64,000 nucleotides of DNA from Phycisphaeraceae bacterium (lineage in GTDB: Bacteria > Planctomycetota > Phycisphaerae > Phycisphaerales > Phycisphaeraceae). Both the position numbers and the translations under genes were made by a program. This document shows positions 20,695 through 29,318 of this stretch, in pieces (position 1 is the stretch's first letter; each line of letters starts with the position of its first letter). The stretch is taken from contig JADLFV010000097.1 of assembly GCA_020849625.1 (NCBI GenBank), positions 1-64,000 on the forward strand, read 5' to 3'. Below the pieces are notes generated by a model. That model had not been told where the DNA came from, ran no database searches, and worked only from the letters and a program-made list of their open reading frames with translations.

Positions 20695-21771
20695 AGTCAG
20701 TGGATACCGATACTCCCGGGCCGTGCGATACAGCGCCAGAATGTTTTCCACCGGCACGTCCGGCTGCACGGCGTTGGAAGCGGCCGCGATGTAGCCGCCC
20801 TGTTCGCCCAGCACTTCGATCAGACGCACCACCTGCCGCTCGATCTGCTCGACCGTGCCGAAGGGCATCAGGTGCTGCGTATCGACCCCGCCGTAGAAGC
20901 TGATGCGTCCGCCGAAACGGTCACGCAGGTTCTCCGGCTCCATGTCCGCGGTGCCCGGCTGAATCGGGTCCAGCAGGTCGATGCCGATCTCGATCAGGTC
21001 TTCGATGACCGGGACGACGTTGCCATCCGTGTGATAGCGCGTGCGCAGGCCCATCCGCTTGAACGGCTCAACCAGCCGGCGATGCTGCGCCTTGATGCGA
21101 TCGCGCCAGACCTGCGGCGAGAACATCATGCCCGTCTGCATGCCGATGTCGCTGGCGGTCCACACGATGTCGATGCCGCCCTCGGCCGCGTCCACGGCCC
21201 GGTGAAACAGCTCCAGGTGGTAATCGACCACCTTTTTCAGCAGCAGGTCGGCGATCTCGGGCACATCGATCAGGTCCATCAGAAAGCGCTCGAAGCCGCG
21301 CATGGCCCAAGCGGTCTCCAGAAAAGGACCGGCGGAAAAGACAATGGCGTAACGTTGATCTTCGTTGAACGCGTCGATCTGCTGCTTGAAATGATCGACG
21401 CTGAGCCAGTCCTGCCGCGGCCAGGCGTGGGCCTCGATGTCACGCATGCTTTGAGCCTCGGCCAAAGGATGATGCACGATCTCGTAGTAGGTGCAGTAAT
21501 CGTTGGACACCGGCTTCCAGCCGACGCCCCACATGTCGGTGCCGCTGGCGGTGTTGTAACCCATCGCCCCGCAGAACTGTGACGGCCCGACGTACTTCGC
21601 CCCCACGTAACGCATGTCCGCGCCCAGGTGACGCAGCAGCGCCTCGCGCGAGTCCAGCCCCAGGTGCGCCAGCAGCTTGCGATCCGTCTCCGGCGTCCCG
21701 TAGTAATTCAGCGGCGGCCGATCCGGCACCCGATGATCCAACGCCGCCATGACTCGCTCATAGGAATCCAT
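20689..21771 (-). CDS. Uroporphyrinogen decarboxylase-like protein
   Basis: The 360-residue protein has a UroD-superfamily TIM-barrel layout: an N-terminal ALDHRVPDRPPLNYYGTPE, a middle VDIVWTASDIGMQTGMMFSPQVWRDRI-type segment, then RTRYHTDGNVVPVIEDLIEIGIDLLDPIQPGTADM and FYGGVDTQHLMPFGT. Diverged relatives often act on methyl or unknown substrates rather than on haem precursors. Here the HTDGN and GGVDTQ elements fit that diverged group. It follows the PhyH gene on the same strand after a three-stem palindrome. Its role in haem synthesis is unlikely; a catabolic or methyl-transfer role is inferred. Confidence 0.82.
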   Translation of the reverse strand: MDSYERVMAALDHRVPDRPPLNYYGTPETDRKLLAHLGLDSREALLRHLGADMRYVGAKYVGPSQFCGAMGYNTASGTDMWGVGWKPVSNDYCTYYEIVHHPLAEAQSMRDIEAHAWPRQDWLSVDHFKQQIDAFNEDQRYAIVFSAGPFLETAWAMRGFERFLMDLIDVPEIADLLLKKVVDYHLELFHRAVDAAEGGIDIVWTASDIGMQTGMMFSPQVWRDRIKAQHRRLVEPFKRMGLRTRYHTDGNVVPVIEDLIEIGIDLLDPIQPGTADMEPENLRDRFGGRISFYGGVDTQHLMPFGTVEQIERQVVRLIEVLGEQGGYIAAASNAVQPDVPVENILALYRTAREYRYPLTV

Positions 21772-21819
21772 GCATCAGCCCCTCGAGGATCACTGCCACA
21801 CGTTGGTGGCGCTTCGTCC

Positions 21820-21871
21820 GTTTAGCCTCCGCGGCCACGCGGAGAGCCCGGCCAGGCGGCCGGGGCTAAAC
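21820..21871. repeat. Three-stem palindrome between PhyH and UroD-like genes
   Basis: GTTTAGC and GCTAAAC again close two inner hairpins, CTCCGC...GCGGAG and CCCGGCC...GGCCGGG. The layout matches the element at 20643-20694 although the inner sequences differ. Confidence 0.82.
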
Positions 21872-21878
21872 GCAATTT

Positions 21879-22655
21879 TTATATCCTGTTGGCCGCTTCC
21901 CATTCAGCTTTCAATTTCGCGGCATAGGCCTTTTTGCGTTCTTCATCGTATTTGGCCCGTTTGCCGTAATAGACCATCCCCAGGGCCCAGCGGCAGCGCG
22001 GGCTGCGGTTGGCTTCGGCGCGGTGGATGCACAGGCCGCTGTGGGCGATCATGTCGCCGACCTGCACCGGGGCGGCCACTTCCTGACGCAGATCGTCGTC
22101 GCCGAAGTCCAGCAGTCCCAGCGAGAAGCCGAACTGTTTACTCGGGCCGTGCGGGCGCATGCCCAGCTTGTGCGAGCCGGGCACGTAGCGCACACAGCCG
22201 TTGTCTTCATCGACCGCATCCATCGGCAGCCAGAAGGTGGTGCCGGCGTCGATCGGATCGATCATCCAGTAGTAGCTGTCCTGGTGCGGCGGCGTGGGAC
22301 TGCCCACGCGGGCGGGCTTGGAAAAGAGCATCATGTTCTGCGGCACTGGATCATCGCCCAGCACGTCGGCCGCCACCGACATCAGCTTGTCACCCCACAG
22401 CAGGTCGCGCATCAGCGGGTTGTACCACGACAGCTTCTCGAGGCGAAACAATGTGCTCGGGTCAGCCTTGTCCTCATAGAACGCGGCATCGGCGGGCAGG
22501 CGCGGCAGCTCGCGGCTGATGTAACGATCCAGCTCCTGACGCAGAATCTGAATCTCCGTCACGTCAAACAGACTGCCGATGACGGCAAAGCCGTCGCGCT
22601 GGAAGTGCTCGGCGGCGTCCCGCCGGGTGCAGGTCGAAGCACAGGCGGTGGTCAT
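21879..22655 (-). CDS. Phytanoyl-CoA dioxygenase family protein
   Basis: The 258-residue protein is a PhyH-type Fe(II)/2-oxoglutarate oxygenase. It has an N-terminal FQRDGFAVIGSLFD segment, the metal motif HQD near residue 125, and the distal His plus a 2-oxoglutarate Arg in LCIHRAEANRSPRCR. Middle segments such as TTFWLPMDAVDEDNGCVRYVPGSHKLG match the family closely. The substrate is unknown. It is divergent from the AraC regulator across 112 AT-rich bases, the usual setting for a regulated sugar or osmolyte gene. Confidence 0.9.
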   Translation of the reverse strand: MTTACASTCTRRDAAEHFQRDGFAVIGSLFDVTEIQILRQELDRYISRELPRLPADAAFYEDKADPSTLFRLEKLSWYNPLMRDLLWGDKLMSVAADVLGDDPVPQNMMLFSKPARVGSPTPPHQDSYYWMIDPIDAGTTFWLPMDAVDEDNGCVRYVPGSHKLGMRPHGPSKQFGFSLGLLDFGDDDLRQEVAAPVQVGDMIAHSGLCIHRAEANRSPRCRWALGMVYYGKRAKYDEERKKAYAAKLKAEWEAANRI

Positions 22656-22767
22656 GGGGCGACTCCGTAAATTGTTATTTATGACTTTCCAATGTTCTCT
22701 TTTTACGATAATATACAGATCAGAATCGTTGTAAATTGAATAAAGTGATGTTTCGTTGCGGAAAGCG
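22656..22767. promoter_or_regulatory. AT-rich divergent promoter region
   Basis: The gap between the PhyH gene and the AraC gene is far more AT-rich than its surroundings and includes ATAATATAC and TGTAAATTG stretches. It must hold promoters for both genes and probably the AraC operator. I cannot fix the sites by reading. Confidence 0.5.
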
Positions 22768-23583
22768 ATGACGGGCCTGCGATTGAAAATGAGTGCTTAC
22801 GGGCAGTTCGACGGCCGCGTCGCGGTGGGGCCGGTCTGCTGGGCATGGTTCGACCTGTTCTGGGTGCACAGCGGGCGGGTGAACCTGCGGGTGATGGGTG
22901 AGTCGCCGGTAACGCTACAGCGTGGGCAGGGGATGTTGATCTATCCGCACACGCCGTTCGAGGGCGAAGCGGAGTCGCGCGTGGTCCGGGCCTCGGTGCA
23001 GCACTTCGAGTTGACGGCGGGCGTGGCTGCGGCGCGACTGCCAGCGCCGTTGCGGCGACTGCGGGGCAAGAGTCGCGGCTGCGAGCAGCATACGCCGGGC
23101 GATATCGAGTGGTTCGAGGAAATGCTCGATCACGCGGTGCAACTGTCGCTGTTGCCGGTGAGTCCGCTGGTCGATGACCTGCGTGCGGCGCAACTGGTGT
23201 TGTTGCTGGGACACCTTGAGTTGCATCATCTGCCCGCGGCGCCGGCCGGCCCGCCGCAGAGTGAGCTGGGCCAACTGCTGGAGCAGATTCGTCTGCATCC
23301 GCAGCGGCCGTGGTCCCTGGCGGAGATGGCTGGCAGTTTGAACCTGTCGGTCAGCCACTTCCGCGCAATGTTTCGCCAACGGGTCGGCGTGTCACCGGGG
23401 CGCTACCGTCAGCAGATGCGACTGCGTGAGGCGGCCCGGCTGCTGCGGGACACGGATGAGCCGATCAAGAGCATTGCCGGCAAGCTCAGCTTCAGCGATC
23501 TGCCGCACTTTCATCGCCAGTTCAAGGCTGAGCACGGCCAGACGCCGCGGCGTTATCGGGCCCAGCGTTCGCCCCGAGCCTGA
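22768..23583 (+). CDS. AraC family transcription regulator
   Basis: The protein (271 residues) has an N-terminal cupin-like sensor domain with VGPVCWAWFDLFWVHSGRVNLRV and LIYPHTPFEGEAE. The C-terminal AraC-type double helix-turn-helix follows: WSLAEMAGSLNLSVSHFRAMFRQRVGVSPGRYRQQMRLREAARLL, then IKSIAGKLSFSDLPHFHRQFKAEHGQTPRRYR. ATG 22768 is preferred to the ORF's TTG at 22756. It is divergent from PhyH and lies directly before the ten-gene array, so it may control either or both. Confidence 0.92.
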   Translation: MTGLRLKMSAYGQFDGRVAVGPVCWAWFDLFWVHSGRVNLRVMGESPVTLQRGQGMLIYPHTPFEGEAESRVVRASVQHFELTAGVAAARLPAPLRRLRGKSRGCEQHTPGDIEWFEEMLDHAVQLSLLPVSPLVDDLRAAQLVLLLGHLELHHLPAAPAGPPQSELGQLLEQIRLHPQRPWSLAEMAGSLNLSVSHFRAMFRQRVGVSPGRYRQQMRLREAARLLRDTDEPIKSIAGKLSFSDLPHFHRQFKAEHGQTPRRYRAQRSPRA

Positions 23584-23922
23584 GCCGGCAGGCATGGCGA
23601 TGCCGCTGCATCGCAATCGACGTAAACCCTGCTCGCCAAGGGAATAGCAACCCGGGCACGGCGCTATATAAAATCATTCCAATAAATAACTTACGAATAT
23701 ATCGCTGCTGACCAAATAAGCCGTGAAATCCCGTAATTTCCATAGTAATCCGGGCTGGATTGAGGTATATTTTTGTATGTATCGCTGAGTGGATTCCTTC
23801 AGCGAATGGGTGTGGTGTCAACGTGATGCCAAACTGACCACGCACGGAGGCGACTCGAGGGTGTGCGGCTGCCGGATGGTGGATCATCGGTAACCGCAAT
23901 TTCTTCCGGCAGGAGAAATCCG
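23584..23922. other. Gene-free leader of the ten-gene array
   Basis: About 340 bases without a supported gene. Part of it (23661-23780) is very AT-rich, with GCTATATAAAATC and GGTATATTTTTGTATG, which look like promoter elements. The last bases include AGGAG at 23911-23915, the ribosome site of the first array gene. I see no clear hairpin repeat here, unlike most gaps in this window. Confidence 0.5.
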
Positions 23923-25185
23923 ATGCAACGAAGATGGCAGCACCGTGGTGCGATCATCCTTTTGGTGATCGCGTGCATGATCGTGTCGGCAGCGGAGGCG
24001 CAAACCACGCTGTTCAACGGCGTCACCGTGCCGGGGGTGGTCATCACGCACTCGCCCAAATCCAGCGGCAAGTACATCGGTTCGCCTTCTATCGCCATTT
24101 TGCCTGATGGCTCGTATGTCGCCTCGCACGACTTCTTTGGGCCCAACTCCGGTGAAAACAGCCAGGGCGTCAGCGAAGTCTATCGCTCCACCGATCAGGG
24201 CCAGACCTGGTCGCTGGCCAGTCATCTCGTCGGCCAATACTGGTCCGGCCTGTTCGTGCACGACAACGATCTCTACATCTGCGGCACCAGCAAGAGCAAC
24301 GGCAACCTGGTCATTCGACGCTCCACCGACGGCGGCTTCACCTGGACCACGCCCGCCAGCAGCAGCACCGGCCTGCTCAAGACCGCCACCGGCACGCTCG
24401 GCTATCACACCTCATCCATGCAACTGGTCGAGGCTGACGGCCGCCTGTGGCGCGGCTTCGAGACACGCAACCCTTCCAACTCCAATGCCATCAACGTCGG
24501 CGTGATGAGCATTCCCCTGGGCGCCGATCTGCTCGATACCGCCAACTGGACTTTCAGCAACACTATTCTCCGCCAGACCAGTTGGTTGGCCGGCAACAGC
24601 TTCACCGCCTGGCGCGAAGGCGGCATGGTGGTCGATCGCAACGGCAACGTCGTCAACATGGTCCGCGTCGATCTGCCCACCGGCTACAGCCCTGAGTACG
24701 CCGCCATGGTCCGCGTGCAGAACGCCAGCACCATCACTTTTGATTCCGGGAGCGACCTGGTCCAGTTCCCCGGCGGAGCCAAGAAGTTCACCGTCCGCTA
24801 CAACGCCACCACTGACAAATACTGGACGGTCTCCAGCATCGTCAACAACGACAACTACGTCTCCAACCGCACGCCCGGCGCCATTCGCAACATTATGGCC
24901 CTGATGTCCTCGGACAATCTAGACAGTTGGACGGTCGAGCAGATTATCGTGCAGGACCTGTCGGACGTGGCCAAGATCGGCTTTCAGTACATGGACTGGG
25001 TGTTCGACGGCTCCGACATCGTCATCGCTTCGCGCACCGCTTATCCCGACGGGCTGGGCGGCGCCAACACCTATCACGACGCCAACTTCCTGACTTTCCA
25101 TCGCGTGGTGGGCGTGGTGCCCGAGCCGAGTGTAGCAATGCTTCTGGCGCCGACGCTATTAGCCCTGGTGTCGCGTCGTGGATGA
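23923..25185 (+). CDS. Array paralogue 1: exported BNR-like propeller, PEP-CTERM
   Basis: The 420-residue protein has a signal peptide (AIILLVIACMIVSAAEA) and then the family opening QTTLFNGVTVPGVV. Two Asp boxes follow, YRSTDQGQTW and RRSTDGGFTW, and the family ends YMDW.FDGSDIVIASRTAYPDGLGG.. and HDANFLTFHR. It closes with a PEP-CTERM tail, VVPEPSVAMLLAPTLLALVSRRG. PEP-CTERM tails direct proteins to an exosortase for cell-surface anchoring. The fold is a beta-propeller of sialidase type, but I do not see the sialidase RIP motif, so enzymatic activity is open. ATG 23923 is supported by AGGAG; the ORF start at 23863 is upstream. Confidence 0.88.
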   Translation: MQRRWQHRGAIILLVIACMIVSAAEAQTTLFNGVTVPGVVITHSPKSSGKYIGSPSIAILPDGSYVASHDFFGPNSGENSQGVSEVYRSTDQGQTWSLASHLVGQYWSGLFVHDNDLYICGTSKSNGNLVIRRSTDGGFTWTTPASSSTGLLKTATGTLGYHTSSMQLVEADGRLWRGFETRNPSNSNAINVGVMSIPLGADLLDTANWTFSNTILRQTSWLAGNSFTAWREGGMVVDRNGNVVNMVRVDLPTGYSPEYAAMVRVQNASTITFDSGSDLVQFPGGAKKFTVRYNATTDKYWTVSSIVNNDNYVSNRTPGAIRNIMALMSSDNLDSWTVEQIIVQDLSDVAKIGFQYMDWVFDGSDIVIASRTAYPDGLGGANTYHDANFLTFHRVVGVVPEPSVAMLLAPTLLALVSRRG

Positions 25186-25220
25186 GACTGGGCAGTCGAA
25201 TGATTTGGAGATTGCAGAAC

Positions 25221-26450
25221 ATGAATTTTTCACGTTTCATCCTCAGCAGTCTGGTCAGTCTCGCCTTCGCGGTGGCCAGCTATGCGCAGACCACGCTGTT
25301 CAACGGCGTCGAGGTGCCGGGTGTGGTGATCGCCCATTCGCCGGCGTCCACCGCTCGTTACCTGGGTACGCCATCCATCGTCATCATGCCCAACGGCGAT
25401 TACGTGGCCAAATGCGACAAATGGGGCACGAGTCTCGTCTATCGCTCCACAGACCTGGGCAGCACATGGAGCCAGATCAGTTCCGTCGAAAACCATATGT
25501 GGTCCAATCTCTTCGTCCACAACGATGAGTTGTACCTATGCGGCACAAGCACGGGTTACGGCAACCTGATCATCCGCAAATCCACCGACGGCGGCGTGAC
25601 CTGGACCACGCCCAACAGCGCGGCAACCGGCCTGCTCCGCGCCGCGGGAACGTATGGCTATCACACATCCTCCATGCCCATGGCCATCGCCGACGGCCGC
25701 ATCTGGCGGGCCTATGAGGACGACGGCTCCGGTGGCGGGTGGCCTTACCACTTCCGCGCGTACCTGATGAGCGCACCGATCGACAGCGACCTGCTCAATG
25801 CAGCCAACTGGACCCACACCAATGCCCTGCCCAGCAACACCACCTGGCTGCCCGGCGATGGCTTTAACGGCTGGCTGGAGGGCAATGCCGTAGTCGATCG
25901 CGATGGCAACGTGGTGAACTTCCTGCGCGTGGACGTCGATCCCGGCGACGCGGAGAAGGCGGCCATCGTCCACGCCACGAGCACGACCAACATCACGTTC
26001 AACCCGGCCACCGATATCGTAGACATGCCCGGTGGGGCCAAGAAGTTCAACATCCGCTACCACGAAGACACCGACAAATACTGGGCGGTCGCCAGCATCG
26101 TCAACCAAGACAATTACTCGCCTACAACGTCGCCCAACTTGATCCGCAACACGGCGGCGGTGCTCAGCAGCAACGACCTGTATCACTGGGACGTGGAACG
26201 GATTGTGATTCAGGACCTGTCAGACGTGACCAAGATCGCCTTCGCGTATCTCGACTGGCAGTTCGACGGGGACGACATCATCGCAGTCTCGCGCACCAGT
26301 TATCCCGACGGCCTGGGCGGGGCCAACAGTTGGCACAACGCCAACTTCTTCACCTTCCATCGCTTCGAGGCGATTGTGCCCGAACCGGGAGCCGCCATGC
26401 TGCTGGCGCCCGCTGCCATGCTGGGATTGTTGCGACGCAAACGAAACTGA
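25221..26450 (+). CDS. Array paralogue 2: exported BNR-like propeller, PEP-CTERM
   Basis: This protein of about 409 residues has a signal peptide (FILSSLVSLAFAVASYA), the QTTLFNGVEVPGVVIAHSPAS opening, Asp boxes YRSTDLGSTW and RKSTDGGVTW, and a PEP-CTERM end, IVPEPGAAMLLAPAAMLGLLRRKRN. Its middle (GLLRAAGTYGYHTSSMPM..GRIWRAYEDDGSGGGWPYHFRAY) is nearly identical to the same part of paralogue 3. I used ATG 25221 at the signal peptide; ATG 25200 is in frame upstream and the track start at 24927 lies in the previous gene. The gap to paralogue 1 is only 35 bases. Confidence 0.87.
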   Translation: MNFSRFILSSLVSLAFAVASYAQTTLFNGVEVPGVVIAHSPASTARYLGTPSIVIMPNGDYVAKCDKWGTSLVYRSTDLGSTWSQISSVENHMWSNLFVHNDELYLCGTSTGYGNLIIRKSTDGGVTWTTPNSAATGLLRAAGTYGYHTSSMPMAIADGRIWRAYEDDGSGGGWPYHFRAYLMSAPIDSDLLNAANWTHTNALPSNTTWLPGDGFNGWLEGNAVVDRDGNVVNFLRVDVDPGDAEKAAIVHATSTTNITFNPATDIVDMPGGAKKFNIRYHEDTDKYWAVASIVNQDNYSPTTSPNLIRNTAAVLSSNDLYHWDVERIVIQDLSDVTKIAFAYLDWQFDGDDIIAVSRTSYPDGLGGANSWHNANFFTFHRFEAIVPEPGAAMLLAPAAMLGLLRRKRN

Positions 26451-26485
26451 TCCCGGATTCACTTTATTTTGCCTCGGAGTGAGAC

Positions 26486-27985
26486 ATGATCCGTTCACTA
26501 TGCCGACTGTTGACGGCTGCCCTGCCTGCTGTGGTGCTGTTCGGTCAACCCGCGTTATCGCAGGCGCAGACGACGTTGTTCAACGGCGTCACCGTGCCCG
26601 GCGTGGTCATCACGCACTCGCCCAAATCCAGCGGCAAATACATCGGTTCGCCTTCCATCGCCATCCTGCCTGACGGCTCGTATGTCGCCTCGCATGATTT
26701 CTTCGGGCCCAACGGCGGGCAGGACGGCCTCGGCTTGACGCAAGTGTTTCGTTCCACCGATCAGGGGCAGACCTGGTCTTTGGCCAGTTCCATTGTCGGC
26801 CAAACCTGGGCCGGCCTGTTCGTCCACCACGATGACCTGTACATCCTCGGCGCCAGCAAAGGCTATGGCAATCTCGTCATTCAGAAGTCCACCGATGGCG
26901 GCTACACCTGGACCACCCCCAGCGATGCGGCCAGCGGGCTGCTCCGCGCCGCGGGGACGTACGGCTATCACACCGCCACGGTGCCCGTGGTGATTCACAA
27001 CGGGCGCATCTGGCGGGCGTATGAAGACAACGGGTCTGGCGGCGGTTGGCCCTACCATTTTCGTGCCTACACGATGAGCGCACCGATTGACAGCGATCTG
27101 CTCGATGCTTCCAACTGGGCCCACACCAATTACCTGCCCACCAGCACCAGTTGGCTGCCCGACAGCGGATTCAACGGCTGGCTGGAGGGCAATGCCGTGG
27201 TCGATCGCGACGGCAACATGGTCAATGTGCTGCGCGTGGATGTCGATGGCGGCGACCCGGAGAAAGCTGCCATCGTCAGCGTCGCCAATCCTTACTACGC
27301 CAGCTTCGATCCGGTCACCAGCATCATCGACATGCCCGGAGGGGCCAAGAAGTTCACCATCCGCTACAGCCCCGCCGCTGACAAGTACCTGACCGTGGCC
27401 AGCATCGTCAACGAAGACAACTACTCCGCCACCCGCCTGCCCGGGCAGATCCGCAACATCATGGCGATGATGTCCTCGGACGATCTGACTTCGTGGACCG
27501 TCGAGCAGATCATCGTGCAGGACCTGTCCGACGTGACCAAGATCGGCTTCCAGTACATGGACTGGCAGTTTGACGGTTCCGACATCGTCATTGCCTCGCG
27601 CACCGCCTATCCCGACGGGCTGGGCGGCGCTAACAACTATCACGATGCCAACTTTCTGACCTTCCATCGCGTCAGCTACAGCGACCTGCTCACGCCCGGC
27701 GACGCCAACGCCGACGGCAAAGTCAACCTGGCTGATCTGCAGATCCTCGGCGACAACTGGCTGAGCGGTGGAGCCGACTGGGACCTGGCGGACTTCAACG
27801 GCGACGGCGTCGTGAACTTGGCCGACCTGCAGATCATCGGTGATAACTGGGGCTTCGGCACGACGCCGGATGTCAGCTTCGATCAGGCGATGCAACAAAG
27901 CGGGCTGACTCTCCCCGAGCCGGGCGCGTTGAGCCTGTTGGCGATGGCTGTTTCCGGGCTGATCCTACGCCGCAAACGGCATTGA
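26486..27985 (+). CDS. Array paralogue 3: BNR-like propeller, dockerin-like repeats, PEP-CTERM
   Basis: The 499-residue protein has a signal peptide, the QTTLFNGVTVPGVV opening and two Asp boxes. It adds two dockerin-type calcium repeats at about residues 405-460: GDANADGKVNLADLQILGDNW and DFNGDGVVNLADLQIIGDNW. A PEP-CTERM anchor follows (LPEPGALSLLAMAVSGLILRRKRH). It is a mosaic: its first and last thirds match paralogue 1, the middle matches paralogue 2. Dockerin plus PEP-CTERM in one protein suggests both protein binding and surface anchoring. The start has GGAGTGAGAC just upstream. Confidence 0.88.
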   Translation: MIRSLCRLLTAALPAVVLFGQPALSQAQTTLFNGVTVPGVVITHSPKSSGKYIGSPSIAILPDGSYVASHDFFGPNGGQDGLGLTQVFRSTDQGQTWSLASSIVGQTWAGLFVHHDDLYILGASKGYGNLVIQKSTDGGYTWTTPSDAASGLLRAAGTYGYHTATVPVVIHNGRIWRAYEDNGSGGGWPYHFRAYTMSAPIDSDLLDASNWAHTNYLPTSTSWLPDSGFNGWLEGNAVVDRDGNMVNVLRVDVDGGDPEKAAIVSVANPYYASFDPVTSIIDMPGGAKKFTIRYSPAADKYLTVASIVNEDNYSATRLPGQIRNIMAMMSSDDLTSWTVEQIIVQDLSDVTKIGFQYMDWQFDGSDIVIASRTAYPDGLGGANNYHDANFLTFHRVSYSDLLTPGDANADGKVNLADLQILGDNWLSGGADWDLADFNGDGVVNLADLQIIGDNWGFGTTPDVSFDQAMQQSGLTLPEPGALSLLAMAVSGLILRRKRH

Positions 27986-28036
27986 AAGATCAAACGTCGG
28001 CCTCGGCCGGCCCACCCTCGCATCCAGGAGGCAACC

Positions 28037-29290
28037 ATGACCCGTTGGCACCTCGCATCTCTTGCAACTGCCGCGCTCACAGTTGCCCTGCTGAGCGCAC
28101 CGCAACACCTGCACGCCCAGACCACCATCTTCAACGGCGTCGAAGTGCCCGGCGTCGTCGTGGCGCACATCGCCGCGTCCAACAACTACAAATACAACTC
28201 GCCCACCATCACCATCATGCCCGACGGCTCGTACGTCGCTGCACACGACGTCACCGGCACCAACGCCCCCAATCCCCGGCCCACCTACGTCTATCGCTCC
28301 ACCGACCAGGGCGAAACCTGGTCCAAGATCAGCACCATCAGCGGATTGATCTGGGCCAATCTCTTCGTTTACCAGGACGACCTCTACATCCTGGGCGTCA
28401 ACAACGGCAGCCTGGTCATTCGCAAGTCCACCGACGGCGGCGTCAACTGGACCAACCCCACCACTGCCACCAACGGTCTGCTCGGTGTCGGCACCGCTGC
28501 CGCCCAGTATCACACCGCGCCCATGCAGGTGGTTGAGTACGACGGCCGACTGTGGCGCGGCATCGAAACACGGCCGACCAGCAACGCCAACGCCATCAGC
28601 GCCGGCGTCATGAGCATCCCACTGGGCGCCGACCTGCTCAACGCTTCCAACTGGACGTTCACCAACCGCATTCTCAGCCAGTCCAACTGGCTTGCAGGCG
28701 ATGCCTTCAGCTCCTGGCGCGAGGGCGGCGTGGTGATCGATCCCGACGGCAACCTGGTCAACATGATCCGTGTCGATCTGACCACAGGCTACATGCCTGA
28801 GAAGGCTGCCATCATGCGCGTGCAGGACCAGAACACCATCACCTTTGACTCGGCCAACGACATTGTGGACCTGCCCGGCGGATCCAAGATGTTCGTCGTC
28901 CGTTACAGCGAAAAAACCGACAGCTACTGGACCATCGCCAGCATCGTGGACAGCGAGAATTACCTGTCCTTCCTGCCGCCCGGCTCGATCCGCAACAAGC
29001 TGGCCCTGCTGGAATCCAATGACCTGCGCAACTGGAACGTCGATCGCATCATCATCAAGGACCTGTCCGACGTCTTCTACATCGGGTTCCAGTACGTGGA
29101 CTGGCAGTTCGACGGCGACGACATCATCGCCCTCTGCCGCACCGCGTATCCCGACGGCCTGGGCGGCGCGTTGAACTATCACGACGCTAACTTCATCACC
29201 TTCCACCGCCTCGAAGGCGTGGTGCCCGAGCCGGCCGCGCTGATCCTACTGGCACCGGCGGCGCTGGCGATGCTGAAGCGTCGTCGCTGA
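28037..29290 (+). CDS. Array paralogue 4: exported BNR-like propeller, PEP-CTERM
   Basis: The 417-residue protein has a signal peptide (SLATAALTVALLSAPQHLHA) and the opening QTTIFNGVEVPGVVVAHIAASNNYKYNSP, which is closest to paralogue 9. Asp boxes are YRSTDQGETW and RKSTDGGVNW. Its middle part (MQVVEYDGRLWRGIETRPTSN..GVMSIPLGADLL) is closest to paralogue 1. The tail is PEP-CTERM: VVPEPAALILLAPAALAMLKRRR. AGGAGG lies 5 bases before ATG, the strongest ribosome site in the array. Confidence 0.88.
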   Translation: MTRWHLASLATAALTVALLSAPQHLHAQTTIFNGVEVPGVVVAHIAASNNYKYNSPTITIMPDGSYVAAHDVTGTNAPNPRPTYVYRSTDQGETWSKISTISGLIWANLFVYQDDLYILGVNNGSLVIRKSTDGGVNWTNPTTATNGLLGVGTAAAQYHTAPMQVVEYDGRLWRGIETRPTSNANAISAGVMSIPLGADLLNASNWTFTNRILSQSNWLAGDAFSSWREGGVVIDPDGNLVNMIRVDLTTGYMPEKAAIMRVQDQNTITFDSANDIVDLPGGSKMFVVRYSEKTDSYWTIASIVDSENYLSFLPPGSIRNKLALLESNDLRNWNVDRIIIKDLSDVFYIGFQYVDWQFDGDDIIALCRTAYPDGLGGALNYHDANFITFHRLEGVVPEPAALILLAPAALAMLKRRR

Positions 29291-29318
29291 ACCAATCAAT
29301 CTTCATCGAGTACGAAAC

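Noticed and set aside
20428-21582. 384-residue plus-strand ORF across ThuA and UroD
   Set aside because: It reads through the end of one gene, a palindrome and the reverse of another; no domain is visible.
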